64,000 bases of DNA from Hsuehochloa calcarea. Lineage: Eukaryota; Streptophyta; Magnoliopsida; Poales; Poaceae. The stretch is from NCBI GenBank assembly GCA_036346395.1, contig CM070594.1, positions 53,925,519 to 53,989,518 of the forward strand, in the 5' to 3' direction. The position numbers and the translations under genes were made by a program. Shown here one piece after another: positions 11,353-23,247 of this stretch. Under the pieces are notes generated by a model that saw only the letters and a program-made list of their open reading frames with translations, was not told where the DNA came from and did no database searches. Positions within the stretch are counted from its first letter, which is position 1. Every line of letters starts with the position of its first letter.

Positions 11353-11968
11353 CATCGACGATCAAGATGTCGATCTTATAGCAAAAAATTCTTGAAAAAG
11401 AATGGAATTGCTCTTTATTGCTATGAACTGAATCATTTACAAGGGGTGCCTTCGACAAGACGGTGGACTAATCCTAATTACATTGAACATAGTGCTTGCT
11501 ATGTTATCGAATTAGACTTGAAACATGAATCTAATGTCGATTGTGTTGCTTCAATCCGATACCTTTGTTCTTTTTTGCTCCATCTTTAAATAACCATTGA
11601 AGAGGTGTCAGTTACTCATAGAGAAAATGTTTGTTAGAAGTGACGCGTCCGGTCGGAGGGTCAGTTACACTTGTCAGTGTGTTAGGACCATGAAACGACA
11701 CGTGGTATGAAACAAATATGACATATTTCATTCATCGCACGGTAAGGAATACACTTGGATTCGAATCCAAGTGTCAGTTCATAGCTTTCACAAGCAGTCA
11801 TCTGGTCGAGAATTGGGTGTAGGATCTCATCCGACCAGGGTACCTATTATGTAACCTCTAGAATGCTTATGACCATAGGGGTCGTTAACCTTAGAGGTTA
11901 CGACCACGAAGACATATGATCTTTTATTATGTATTTAAAATAATACATAGAGATTTTAATCCTCGTCA
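11353..11968 (-). mobile_element. G1 3' LTR
   Basis: 616 bp homologous to 38919-39598 (680 bp). On the minus strand it starts TGACGAGGATT at 11968; the opposite terminus is CA-mutated (CATCGACG against TGTCGACG on the plus strand of the other LTR). An internal replacement/deletion near 11670-11690 accounts for most of the length difference. A G-rich tract (TTCGGGGACTAGC, minus strand) lies just inside and serves as the polypurine tract. Confidence 0.85.
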
Positions 11969-12329
11969 GCTAGTCCCCGAACTTTAAAATGAATTGGTCT
12001 TGCGAACCCCTGATGAAAAGTCATATCGGGTAGATACTCATTTAATGTCATGACAAACGAGGTGGTATGTATTCACTTTAAGTTGAGAAACTGCCTTAAA
12101 AATTGAAGGGCTTTTTCTGTCCATTGGGCATTAGTTTGTGTCCATTGGGCTTTTGGGTAACTACTTTTGGAAGTTAAAGAACTATGACTATAAAATCGTT
12201 TTGGCATGTCGCCTAGAGGACTTTATGCTCTCAGATTTTCTTAAATTTCATCTTCATCTTCTTACGAAGGATCTCTTCCGACCTTCTTTCTTCTTTTTGC
12301 CTAAAAAACCTTCTCCGACCCCTGCTCAT

Positions 12330-15103
12330 CCAATCATGTCGGACTCGATCACCAAGTGGTTGGTTTCAGAACTAAACGGATAGCTCAAGGCTTTGGAGGA
12401 GATCGGGATGCTTCCATACAAGAATCTGATTAAGTGGAGGTCAGCTGCCGGAAAGCATTACCCGAGCAAAGAAGAAGGAGAAATCTCTATTTTTCTTGCC
12501 TACATCGAGTGCGGGCTCAGATTTTTGATACACAAGTTCCTTTCGCAAGTTCTTGAGTACTATGATGTTGAGCTGGTCAATCTAGCCCCCAACTCGATCG
12601 CCAACCTCAGCATCTTCGTCTACCTCTACTAGGCATACCTGGGGATACAACCAGATCTGATGGCCTTCAGGTATTTTTACAAGATGGCGAGGTCGGGAAA
12701 GACGACTGGAACACCTGGAGAATGCTCACTACGCCTCCACGACGGGAAGGCCGATGAGTACATCAAAATGTACTCGAAGTCCTCCTGGTCGTCATGGAAG
12801 AAAAGTTGATTCTATATAACGGTCACGAAGAAGGACGGCCTTTACTTCGCTGACAAATTGGCGAGCGAGAACCCCAACTGGTGGTCTACCATGAAGGAGG
12901 GAAGGGTCGAAAGGTGTGTTGAAGCAATCCAAGACCGCAGTGCCAATGGCTTAACTGCTTGACATGTGGTTATGGACTTATCGATGCGTCGAATTAGTCT
13001 CTTAAGGCTTCAATCACTTTCCCTGCTCTGGTACATTGGTCGTGGCGAGGGACCAAGGATATCAGGGAATGTAAGTTCTGAGAATCCCGACCAGTATAAT
13101 TTATTAGTTATCTGTTTCCTAACCTTGAAATCCCTTTATTTCTTGAAGCACTTTCTCCTGATGAGATTAGAGAGCATATCAAAATGATCTGCACTTGGGA
13201 GCCTGATGTCAAGGCTGTGTTTCCCAACACCTTAGCAGTTGTCTTTTTCAGAAGAGAAAGTGAAGAGACTCAAGGTAGATAACAACTCGTTATTCATGTT
13301 TATATATTCTCCGATCTATATATAATTCTGCTCTAATTATGTAGGCGGTCGGGCTAAGGCTTGAAAAATCCGATGTGGACTCTCCATCATCAGTTGTTCC
13401 GACCGACTCTACCTCAGCGACCAACGAAGATGATGATCTCCCGAAGGTAAAAGAGCATTTGACAATGAGTATATATTTCAGATGGAAAAAATTTATCACC
13501 TAATTAAAATTGGCTTTTTAATTAGGTGGGAGAAAAGGACCCACAGATCAAGGCAGCAGAAGTTGTAGGCCCTAAAGTGGTCATTCACGACCTAACAGTT
13601 GCTACCAAAGCAACGGTCCCAGAAGCCAATCAGGACACCGTCTCTGACCAGCTAGTCAGGGATCTCGACCATCTGGTCGAGGCTATCACTTCCAACCGAA
13701 GGTCGGAGGATGTGAAGGGAATAACCAACCCTACTGGTTCAGAACCAGTACAATCGGTGGAGAAGAAGAGTAAGGTAAGCACCACGGATTATGCTCCAGG
13801 GCATTTCAAGATCAAGACCAAAAAGATGATCAAGTTTGTATATATAAAAGAGACTTATGAAAGTACATACATGTTCGTAACTTCTAGTATTCTAAAATCT
13901 TGACTTTCCTTTCTTTTATTTCGATAGATCTTCTGGTGTTCTAGTTTTCGACCAGAACACCCCACAAGAGAAAATTCCTGAGGAGAAAGAGGACGAACCA
14001 GCCTCCGAGCAGGTGGCAGCTCTAGATGCTCAAGTCTCCCTAGCGGCTCTGATCGTGCCTAAGGAGACAAGAGTTGAAGAAAAGCCTCAGCAGGTTCTGC
14101 CCCCTGTTGAGATTGCTCAAGAAGAGAGGAGTTCTTCACCAGTTGTAAGGTGTACCAATTTCTTCTCTGGCCACCGCTGAATTCCTGATAACAAGTTGCA
14201 GACAGATCCTAATATTATCTACTCCAAATATGCTGACATGGCGGCTGAGGTAAGTGTCTACGACCACTCTCTTTCTCTCTTCTTTAAAGTTTATAAAAAA
14301 TTTAAAGAAGTCTGTTGTCTTTGATAGCATATGATTGAGAACATTGTTGTGGTCAAAGGATTGACCAAGCGAATAATTAACTTAGAAAAAGAAAATTCCA
14401 AGTTAAGAAGTAAGCACTTCTTTCTGACTCTCTTCTTTTTGCTACCACTTTATTATTTCTTAACTCTCATCTTATCATGACTGATAGAATTGGAGGCACA
14501 TAAGAAAGAGATTATGGCTCAATAAGCCAAAATAACAAAGCTTGAAGAAGAAGGTCAAACTAAGGACCAATCAATCGAATACTCGTCGACCAGGCAGAAA
14601 GAAATTCTTGAAATTTGCGAGAAGAAAATTCAAGGTAACTAGTCGTAAAACCTAACCAGTTTACTATGCATTTAAGTTTTATTTCTTTCACTTTGATATG
14701 TTCATGCAGAGAAAAATCATAAGTTAAAAGAGTAGAAAAATCCCTTAAGTTAATGCTTTTAACAAGATGATTTTCGACATGGAATTGAGATTAAGTCTAC
14801 CTACCTTGAGAGATCCAGTGGAGACTCCTTGAACTTCTCAAAGGTTTGCATGCATCTACTCGGGAAAACCATGCACGGATAATGAAAGACGTCGTTGCCA
14901 ATGGAGTCAGCCTTGCTTTGGTAAAGGTGAAGGCTTCCGACCCCTCCGTTCATCTCCAAGCTATTGAAGAAGACTTCAACTGTTTGGGGGATGAAACAGT
15001 CAAATTAATGGAGGAGATTTTGCCTCTCAGAAACAAGGTTGCAGAGGGAATGGAGGTCGGATCTCCGCCACACAGCGACCAGTCTAATAATCCCAAGAAG
15101 TAG
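12330..15103 (+). pseudogene. Antisense ORF of G1: gypsy-associated (PF04195-like) protein with intron-like gaps
   Basis: Lies between G1 pol and its 3' LTR, on the opposite strand to gag-pol. The first block (ATG at 12330, to about 12960) resembles the 'putative gypsy type transposon' domain common in grass proteins, with motifs ECGLRF, HKFLSQVLEYY and LAPNSIANL. Downstream, coding blocks alternate with AT-rich gaps bounded by GT...AG: 13278-13345, 13447-13526, 13774-13927, 14250-14327, about 14410-14487 and 14636-14709. The last block ends with TAG at 15101-15103, and AATAAA follows at about 15127. The C-terminal half is charged, possibly coiled-coil. Stops at 12380, 12630 and 12807 break the first block, so this copy is a pseudogene. 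Tat-lineage antisense ORFs are described; their role is not known. Splicing here is my inference. Confidence 0.65.
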
Positions 15104-16076
15104 ATGGTTGTAATGTTAGATTTGTAAATAAAAACTTACCTTTTGTCATCAAATTAAGCATGTGTTTATCTTTTTGCTTTGCTGAATTCTCATATATTTT
15201 CTAGCCCCCAACTGCTTGTGTTAGTAAAAGAACTTACTAAAGAAGCAATATACCAAGAAAAAGGGCACAAGCTACGACCATAGTACAAAATATGTACTGA
15301 TTATGTTTAAAAATAATCTAATTAATACTAGGAAATTAATTTGCTCAGAACTAGTGTATGATTTCGACTATTTATAGATCATTTCCATAATCGAAATATC
15401 GTATAGTACATTGTCTGGACAGAAGATATGTACAAGACTTGTCCTTGATGAAAAGAAATCATGCAAAGATGTATGCATAAATGATAAATGGTCTTATTTA
15501 TACACATTATCCAAAACTGGTCGTAAAGGTTGCTAAGATTTAAAGACATAATAGACACTTCGCGAAACGTGCTCATGCTCAAGCCCGACTGGCAGCGAGG
15601 ATCGTAAGAAAAAAGTCATCGCTAGAAAACTCTTTCTAGTGGGGTAGGACCACATGTAGAGAGGAGAGATTTCGACTAGGAGGATTTTCGTATCCTGACC
15701 AGTAGCCAAACAAGAGTAGAATAGAATATTGAAATGGAGAAAGTTAGTCTTCGAATTCATAAGCGTGTAAGTAACCATATCATGTTGTCTATGTTACGCT
15801 CTTTTACGTTTTGTTTCTTTTAAGAAAAGAGTGTAAGGTCGCGCATGATAACCATAACTGAGATGGTCACGACTAGGAACCTTGTGGTTTGTGACGTATG
15901 TTGAGGCTAAAAAAGTAAAAGAGGTCCTTTTGGAAGGATATCGGAGGGAATTAGATCTTCTTCAACCAGTTAGATAACAATCGTGTGCGACCAGATAATG
16001 GATGCAAAATAAATAAACAATAACACTCATCGGGAAAAAGAAATGAATATATATTGAAATTGAAATAATGTAAAAA
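15104..16076. other. Spacer between the antisense ORF and pol of G1
   Basis: About 970 bp between the two convergent coding units. No ORF is convincing; sequence is AT-rich with scattered GGTCGTAA/CGACCA words. Probably the shared 3' region of both transcripts. Confidence 0.5.
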
Positions 16077-19000
16077 CTATACAAAGAACTTATGTAATTG
16101 ATCAATATTCCAAGAATTTGACAAAACACGCCCATCTGACATTGCTAGTTATACTGAGCCAGGTCGGGTGACTTTGACCACAGTGTAAGGACATTCCCAT
16201 TTAGGAGAAAGTTTGTTGCGATGTGCTTGGTTCTAAATTTTTCTGATAACCAGATCACCTATAGCTAAGCTATGAGGTTGCACTTTATGACTATGGTACC
16301 TTCTTATGGCTTGCTTATAAATTGTTGATTGTACGAGGGCTTGGCTTCGTCTTTCTTCAAGGAAATTGATGTTGTCGAGTCTTCGTTCGTTTTGATCGCT
16401 TTGACAAAAACGATCAGTTCAAGCAAAGCTGATTTTCAGTCCTGGAGGAAGCATTACTTCAGCACCGTAAACTAGAAAGAATGATGTTTCACTAGTCGCA
16501 CGACTAGTCATGGTTCGAACAGCCCATAATACATAGGGAAGTTCTTGAATCCAAGCTCCTAACCGTGTTCTTAACTGGTCAAAAACTTGGCCTTTCATTC
16601 CTTGCATTAAAATATCGTTAGCTCACTCGACTGCTCCGTTGCTCTACGGATGAGCGACAGAAGCGAAATGTATTTTGATACCTAGATCGTTATAGATTTC
16701 CTGTAAATTTTCATTAGAGAACTAGGTACCATTATCCGGGGTTATACGACTAGGTATGTCAAATAGTGTGATCACGTTTTTTGTGATAAACCTCTTAGCA
16801 GCCTATGTTGTTATTTTAACAACTAGCTCGGCTTCTATTCATTTTGTAAACGTGTCAATCATGACGAAAAGAAATTTGAAGCCCCTAGGTGCTCTTGGGA
16901 AAGGTCCCAAGATGTCGAGTCCCAAGGTCACAAAAGGCCAAGAAAAGGGAATTGTCCGCAAAGCTTGTGTCGGCCGATGTACTTTTCGACTATGAAATTG
17001 ACATTGTACGCACTTCGTCACGAGCTCTTTTACATCATAAAGGGTAGTTGGCTAGTAGTACCCTTGCCTGAAGACTTTACCGACCAGTATTCTGTAGGAA
17101 TTATGTGCTCTACAGACTCCTCCATAAATGTCAGATAACAACTTAATGCCATCCGTTTGAGATATGCATCTCATCAACACTCCGTGAGATCCCCATTTAT
17201 AAAAGGTACTTTTGAGGTACTTTTGATCAAAGTGTATGATTTGGATTTTCGAGCTATACGATCAGCCTCTACATCATTATCAAGAATAATACCATGCTGA
17301 ATATAATTGTAGATCGACATCATTCAATTTCTACTGGGGTCGAGCTTTACGACCTCCTGTGGAGCATCCATGTTCTCATGATCGATTTGTACGATCTCTA
17401 GCGGAACACCTATGTCCACGGAATGCTCGACCACCGAGGGTGAATCGAGTTGCTCGAGAAAAACTCCGAACGGGACAGATGACCATGTGGAAGCCATCCA
17501 TGCCAACTGGCCTGTCAAAAAAATTTCCTTTCTAGGAATATGTTGAATCTGGAAACTGAAGAAATATTTTTTGAGTTTTTGTACTTTCGCCAAATAAGAT
17601 GACATCTTGGTACTTGAGCATTGATACTTTTTCCCGATTTGATTCGCTACTAGTTGAGAATCGCCTTTCACTAGTAATTTACGAATCCCGAGCGCTCCAA
17701 CTATTCGAAGTCCTGCCAGTAAACCTTTATATTCTCCTACATTATTTGTGGGTAGGAAAGTTTAACTGAATGGCGTATCTGATGTCTTCCCTAGTAGGGG
17801 ATATCAAGGCAACTCTAGCCCCCGAGCCTTTTAACATCAAGGAGCTGTCGAAGTACATTGTCCACTCGTCGTGATGCTCATACTCGGGCCCTTAGGTGGG
17901 TTCAGGGTTTGTCCATTTGGCGATAAATTCTGCTATTGCCTGGGACTTAATTGTTGTTCATGAGATTAAGTGGAGGTCGAACGCCCCAAGCTCGACTGCC
18001 CATTTTTCTATTCATCCTGAAGATTCTCTGTTTCCAAGAACTTGACCAAGGGGATATCCGGTAGGTACGACCATTTGTGGGCCTGAAAGTAATGCCTTAT
18101 TTTTCTTGAAGCCATAAGGAGACCATAGAGCAACTTTTGTACCTGTGGGTATCTTTTCTTAGGTCCATGTAAGACTTCGCTTACATAATATACCGGTTGT
18201 TGGACGTTGTCACGCTCTACGACTAGCACTCCACTGACTGCTTGTGGCGATGTAGCCACATAAATCAGTAATGTTTCTCCCGATCTCGAGGATACTAAGA
18301 TCAGAGCATTCGTAAGGTATCTCTTGAGTTCCTCAAAGGCATCGTTTACTTCTTTAGTCCACTCGAAACTTCCATGTTTCTGAAGAAGCTTAAAGAAAGG
18401 TAAACCTTTTTCACCTAATCGTGCTATGAAATGACTTAACACTGCCTTACAGCCGGTTAGTTTTTGGTGGTCGGAGGGCGCATCTGGTCGATGGCTGATA
18501 TTTTTGTTGGATTCGCTTCAATTCCTCTAGCCGAAACTAAAAAATCAAGAAGCTTTCCAAAAGAAAATCCGAACACACACTTCTTTGGATTTAACTTAAG
18601 GTTATGCATTCTTAAGTTGTTGAAAGCCTCATGTAGGTCAGAAATATGACCGCCAGCGTTGATACTTTTCACAACTAAGTCGTCAACGTAGACTTCTAGA
18701 TTTTGACCTATATGAGAATTAAAGATTTTTTTTGCATTAACCTCTAAAAAGTTGCACCAACATTTTTTAGAACAAATGGCATCTTAACATAGCAGTAAGT
18801 GTCATATGGCGTGATGAAGGATGTTTTCTCTTCATCATCTTTACTCATATTAATATGGTGGTACCCAGAGTACCCATCTAAAAAACTTAACAACTCACAC
18901 CCAGAAGTAAAGTCTATAAGTTGATCAATGTGTGGAAGGGGAAAGTCATCATTCGGACAAGCTTTATTAAGGTCCGTGAAGTTAATACACATTCATCATT

Positions 19001-19319
19001 TTCCATTATTTTTTCTAACCATTACAGGGTTGGCGAGTCACTCTGGGTGGTCGACCTCACGAATAAACCCAGCCTTGAGGAGCTTGCCAATCTCTGACTA
19101 GATTGCCTCCTTTCGATCAGGTGCGAAGTGCCTTAGCTTCTGCTTGACCAATTTTTGTCAGGCTGGAGAACTAGCCTGTGCTCGATCACCTCCCTGGGGA
19201 TTCCGGGCATGTCGGACGCCTGCCAGGCGAATACATCCAGGTTAGCTTGGAGGAAGGAGACGAGCTACTCTTCCTATTTAAGGTCAAGTCCTGCCCCAAC
19301 CAGTACCTTTTGCGAAGAT
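16077..19319 (-). pseudogene. G1 pol: RT, RNase H and integrase (degenerate)
   Basis: Read right to left. RT spans about 19150-18457, with DLNKACPNDDFPLP, a YxxVKMPF segment and an intact YVDDLVVKS catalytic motif near 18690. An RNase H/linker region with ARLGEKGLPFFKLL is at 18442-17324, and integrase at about 17230-16330, with CVQCQFH of the zinc finger, LDILGPF and LGAWIQELPYVLWAVRT. The C-terminal tail ends NIDQLHKFF with the stop at 16077. The order RT-RNaseH-INT identifies Ty3-gypsy. Multiple frameshifts and stops separate the blocks. The integrase acidic triad cannot be fully traced because the central part is decayed. The upstream portion is displaced by the MITE and by C1. Confidence 0.85.
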
Positions 19320-19842
19320 CACTACTACACAAAGGGTCATCACAGATGGTTTCTAAACTGTTTGATTTTATGTATCTGTGATGACATGAGATCAACACAG
19401 ACGGTTTTTTAACCGTCTGTGATAGTAATTATTACAGACAGTTCTTATTCAGAACCGTCTATAATAGTCAATTTTCACGAGCGATTACGAATAAGAACCG
19501 CTGCGTGATGGTAATATCACGCAGCGATTCTTGTTGAGCGCTGCGTGATAGTTTTTTCTATTGCAAAAAAAATTCATATTTGAGTCAAACCAATCAATTG
19601 CTGGACAGTAGTTTCCATATGTAACCTACAGCAAGATAACTAAAATCCAATTAAAATCGAAGATTTGTAAATAGAACCGTCTGTGATAATTCACAGACAG
19701 TTCTTAACAATAACCGTCTGTGACGTGTGCGATTGTCACATATGGTTATTCTTAAGAACCGTCTGTGAATTATCACAGACGGTTCTATTTACAAATCGTA
19801 TGTGATAATTACGTACCCCAGATAGCATGTTTTGTACTAGTG
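19320..19842. mobile_element. CACTA-type MITE with subterminal repeats, TSD GAT
   Basis: 523 bp beginning CACTACTACACAAAG and ending TTTTGTACTAGTG, so the ends are inverted CACTA-type termini, flanked by the 3-bp duplication GAT (19317-19319 and 19843-19845). Several copies of ACCGTCTGTGA or its complement lie in the subterminal zones, the usual transposase-binding arrangement. 19755-19786 is a perfect 14-bp inverted repeat with a 4-nt loop. No coding capacity, so it needs transposase from elsewhere. It interrupts G1 between protease and RT. Confidence 0.9.
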
Positions 19843-20145
19843 GATGTGTTAGCATTTCCTAACTCAGACGACATTTTGATGCTTTCTGGAGAAGCGCTTT
19901 TGTCGAGTGGTACCTCCTTCGTCTGATCAGAAGGATTTGGGGTCATCTTTGGTCTTGAGTGCTTGACCTGCACAGAAGGCGGATTAGTCTCTCTAGTCGA
20001 AAGCACGTCGACCAATGCTAGGGATTTTCGATCACATGCATAAACCATTTTTCTATCTTCTCGAACCATGATGACTCCTTTTGGTCCTGACATCTTTAAA
20101 CTCCGATAGCCCTAATGCGTAGCTATCAGGAATTTGGCCAATGCC
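19843..20145 (-). pseudogene. G1 protease-RT linker fragment
   Basis: Minus-strand fragment with SGPKGVIMV and KMVYACDRKSL, aligning with the plus-strand G2 counterpart at 34955-35135. It is bounded by the MITE on one side and the truncated left end of copia C1 near 20145 on the other. About 130 bp of gypsy sequence expected between here and 26734 is missing, judging by G2. Confidence 0.75.
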
Positions 20146-23100
20146 GGAAGACCGGAGACTCTCGTTGGTTTTCTTCCCTAGCCCGTGCTCGAGGTGATGA
20201 GACGATCACCTTCGGAGATGCTTCATTTGGGCGCGTCATCGCTAAAGGTACTGTGAGCATTAATAATTCGTTTATTTTGAAAGATGTTGCCTTAGTAAGT
20301 AAGCTGCGATATAATGCGCTTTGGTCTCTCGACTTCCGATGACGATTCTGAGGTGAGCTTTAAGAAAAACAATTGCAAAATTCTTGATTCTTCGGGTAGC
20401 CTAGTTTGTGGGATTTCTCGATATGGGAGGATCTTTCGTGCTGATTTTTCTGAGTCTTCTGGTGATCCTCTCCGGTGTTTAATTGCTTCTGAATCCCGTG
20501 ATTTGACCTTCTGGCATAGAAGACTAGGTCATATAGGCTTTGATCATTTGACACGAGTTAGCGGCCACGATCTCATTCGTGGTTTGCCAAAACTCAAGAT
20601 GGTCAAGGATCTAGTTTGCTCTCCATGCCGTCACGGCAAGATGGTTGCCGCTTCTCACTCTCCAGTCACAGTGACAATGACTGATGCACCCGGACAACTG
20701 CTCCATATGGATACAGTTAGTCCAGCTCGAGTGCAGTCAGCAGGAGGGAAGTGGTATGTTCTTGTTGTGGTCGATGACTTCTCGAGGTACTCTTGGGTGT
20801 TTTTCTTAGCCTCGAAGGATGAGACGTTTACTCATTTTCGTGGTCTTTTTAGTAGGCTTTCTGTTGAGCTCCCTGTGCATTACGAGCAATTCGCGGTGAT
20901 AATGGCACCGAGTTCAAAATTCCTACTTTGAGAGTTTCGTGGTGAAAGCAGTGTAGAGCACCGTTCTCGTCTCCATCGTCCCCCAATGAATGGCGTTGTG
21001 GAGAGGAAGAACCGTACCTTAGTCGAGATGGCGGGGCGATGCTTGATTAGTACTCTACACCTAGGAAGTTTTGGTGAGGCTATTGCTCTTGCTTGTCATG
21101 TTTCTATGAGTTTTTCTTAGGGCACTCTTGCATCGCACTTCTTATGAGTTGAGATATGGGCGAAAGCCCGGTGTCTCGCATTTTCGTGTGTTTGGTTGCA
21201 AGTGTTTTATTACAAGTGCGGGAACCTAGATAAGTTCGAGTCACGATCTTGTGATGGGATCTTTCCGGGTTACTCGACTTCTTCTCGTGCCTATAGAGTG
21301 CAGGCTGCGAGTCTAGCAAAATGGTAGAAACTCAGTGAGGTGACCTTGATAAGGCGGTCAGGGACTAGGCACGATATCTCGGAGTTCTCTAGAGCGATGC
21401 GAGTCCATCTTTGTGGGCGATGAGGAAGACGGAGATGAGGTTGTCTACCCGATCCAGTTCTTCCTCCTCCTCTTGAGTGCCTTCTTCCACCGCACCTCGA
21501 GGAGATCGATCCTTACCTACGCTTCTTACGAAGCTAGTGGCTCTGTTCCTATCTCATCTCGCTAATGAGGTAGAGGCCACTTCTTCATCTCATCCTGGAC
21601 CTCCTAGACATATCCAAAAGATCATCCTTGAGCGGATCATTGGAGATCTTTTGAGCGTGTCACACGTTCCAAAGCTGGTTTGTCTCTCTTTTGTCTCCAT
21701 TCCTTTCGTCGCCTCATTTGAGCCCAAAGGCGTTTGTCATGCTCTATCGGACGAGTCTTGGATAAACGCCATGCATGAGGAGTTGGAAAACTTTGAAAGA
21801 AACAAGGTCCGTCCCTTGTTGAGCCCCTCAAGATCACAATATCATTGGGACCAAATGGGTGTTCAAGAACAAGCAAAGTGAAGATGGGTTAGTCATTGAA
21901 ACAAGGCTAGGTGGTAGCTCGGGGTACTCCCAAGTTGAGGGTCTAGATTTCAAAGAGACCTTTGCTCCTCGTAGCTAGACTTGAAGCCATTAGAATCTCG
22001 CTTGCCTTTGCGGCTTCTAAGGGTTTCAAGCTATACGAGATGGATGTCAAGAGTGCTTTCCTCAATGGCCTTATTGAGGAAGAAGTCTATGTCGAGCTGA
22101 CCTCCGTTTCGAGAACCCCAAATACCTAACCATGTCTACTGAGCTTTCCAAAGCTTTGTATGGACTCAAGCAGGCTCCCAGAGCTTGGTATGAAAGGCTT
22201 AAGTCCTATCTGCTGAGTCATGGTTTTGAAATGGGTAAAATAGACAAGACCTTGTTCATCCGCCGTCTTGGCACTGATCTTTTGCTCGTCCAGATCTATG
22301 TGGATGACATCATCTTTGGTGGCTCCTCACATACTCTCGTTTCCCAGTTTTCCGATGTTATGAGCTCAGAATTTGAGATGAGCATGATGGGCGAGTTGAG
22401 CTTCTTCCTTGGCTTGCAAATCAAACAGACTCGGGAGGGTACTTTTCTTCATCAAGGCAAGTACACTCGAGACCTCCTGAAGCGTTTCGACATGAATAAT
22501 AGAAAGCCTGTATCAACTCCGATGGCAGCTATAGTTGCTCTTGATCCAGATGAAGACGGCGAACCTGTTGACCAAAAGGAGTTCAGGAGCATGATTGGCT
22601 CTCTCTTGTACCTCACGCCTCGAGACCAGACATACATTTCTCTGTGTGTCTTTGTGCTCGATTTCACGCTTCTCCTCGTGTATCTCACCGTCAGGCGGTG
22701 AAGCGCATCTTTCGGTACCTTCGAGCTACCATTGACTATGTTATCTGGTACTCTTCCTCCTCTTGTCTATCTCTTAGAGCCTTCTCCGTCACGATTTATT
22801 GGGTTTGTAGGATAGATAGGAAAAGCACCTCGGCACTTGCCAATTCATTGGCACTTCTCTTGTCTCTCGATCGTCAAGGAAGCGATCGGTGTTGCCTGAT
22901 CCACTGCGAGGCCGAGTGCGTTCTTTGCGGCCGATTGTTGTAGCCAAGTGCTTTGGATGGTCTCGACCTTGCAGGACTTTGGGTTAGCAATCAACAGTGT
23001 TCCACTCTTTTGTGATAACACGTCTGCAATTTGCATTGCCAAGAACCCAGTGCAACATTCTCGGACCAAGCATATTGATATCAGATATCACTTTCTTCGA

Positions 23101-23247
23101 GACCATGTAGGGAAGGGTGACATTGTGCTCCAGTTTGTGGAGAGTGAGCATCAGTTGGCTGATATCTTCACCAAACCTCTGGATAGCTCTCGGTTTTCAG
23201 CTCTGCGGGGAGAGCTTGGGGTGGTTTGTCCTTATTTACTGTTGTGA
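20146..23247 (+). pseudogene. C1 pol: protease end, integrase, RT, RNase H
   Basis: The protease tail has TGDSRWFSSL (about 20155). The pre-integrase finger follows (LTFWHRRLGHIGF and VCSPCRHGK, about 20500-20640), then the integrase core with the first acidic residue in LHMDTVSPA, a damaged second block near 20900, and NGVVERKNRTLVEM near 20985. RT runs about 21750-22640 with the catalytic motif IYVDDIIFGG near 22300. RNase H ends at about 23247 after KHIDIRYHFLRDHV and ADIFTKPLD. Frameshifts occur at least near 20340, 20930, 21900 and 22640. Finger, INT, RT, RNase H order is diagnostic of Ty1-copia. Confidence 0.88.
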
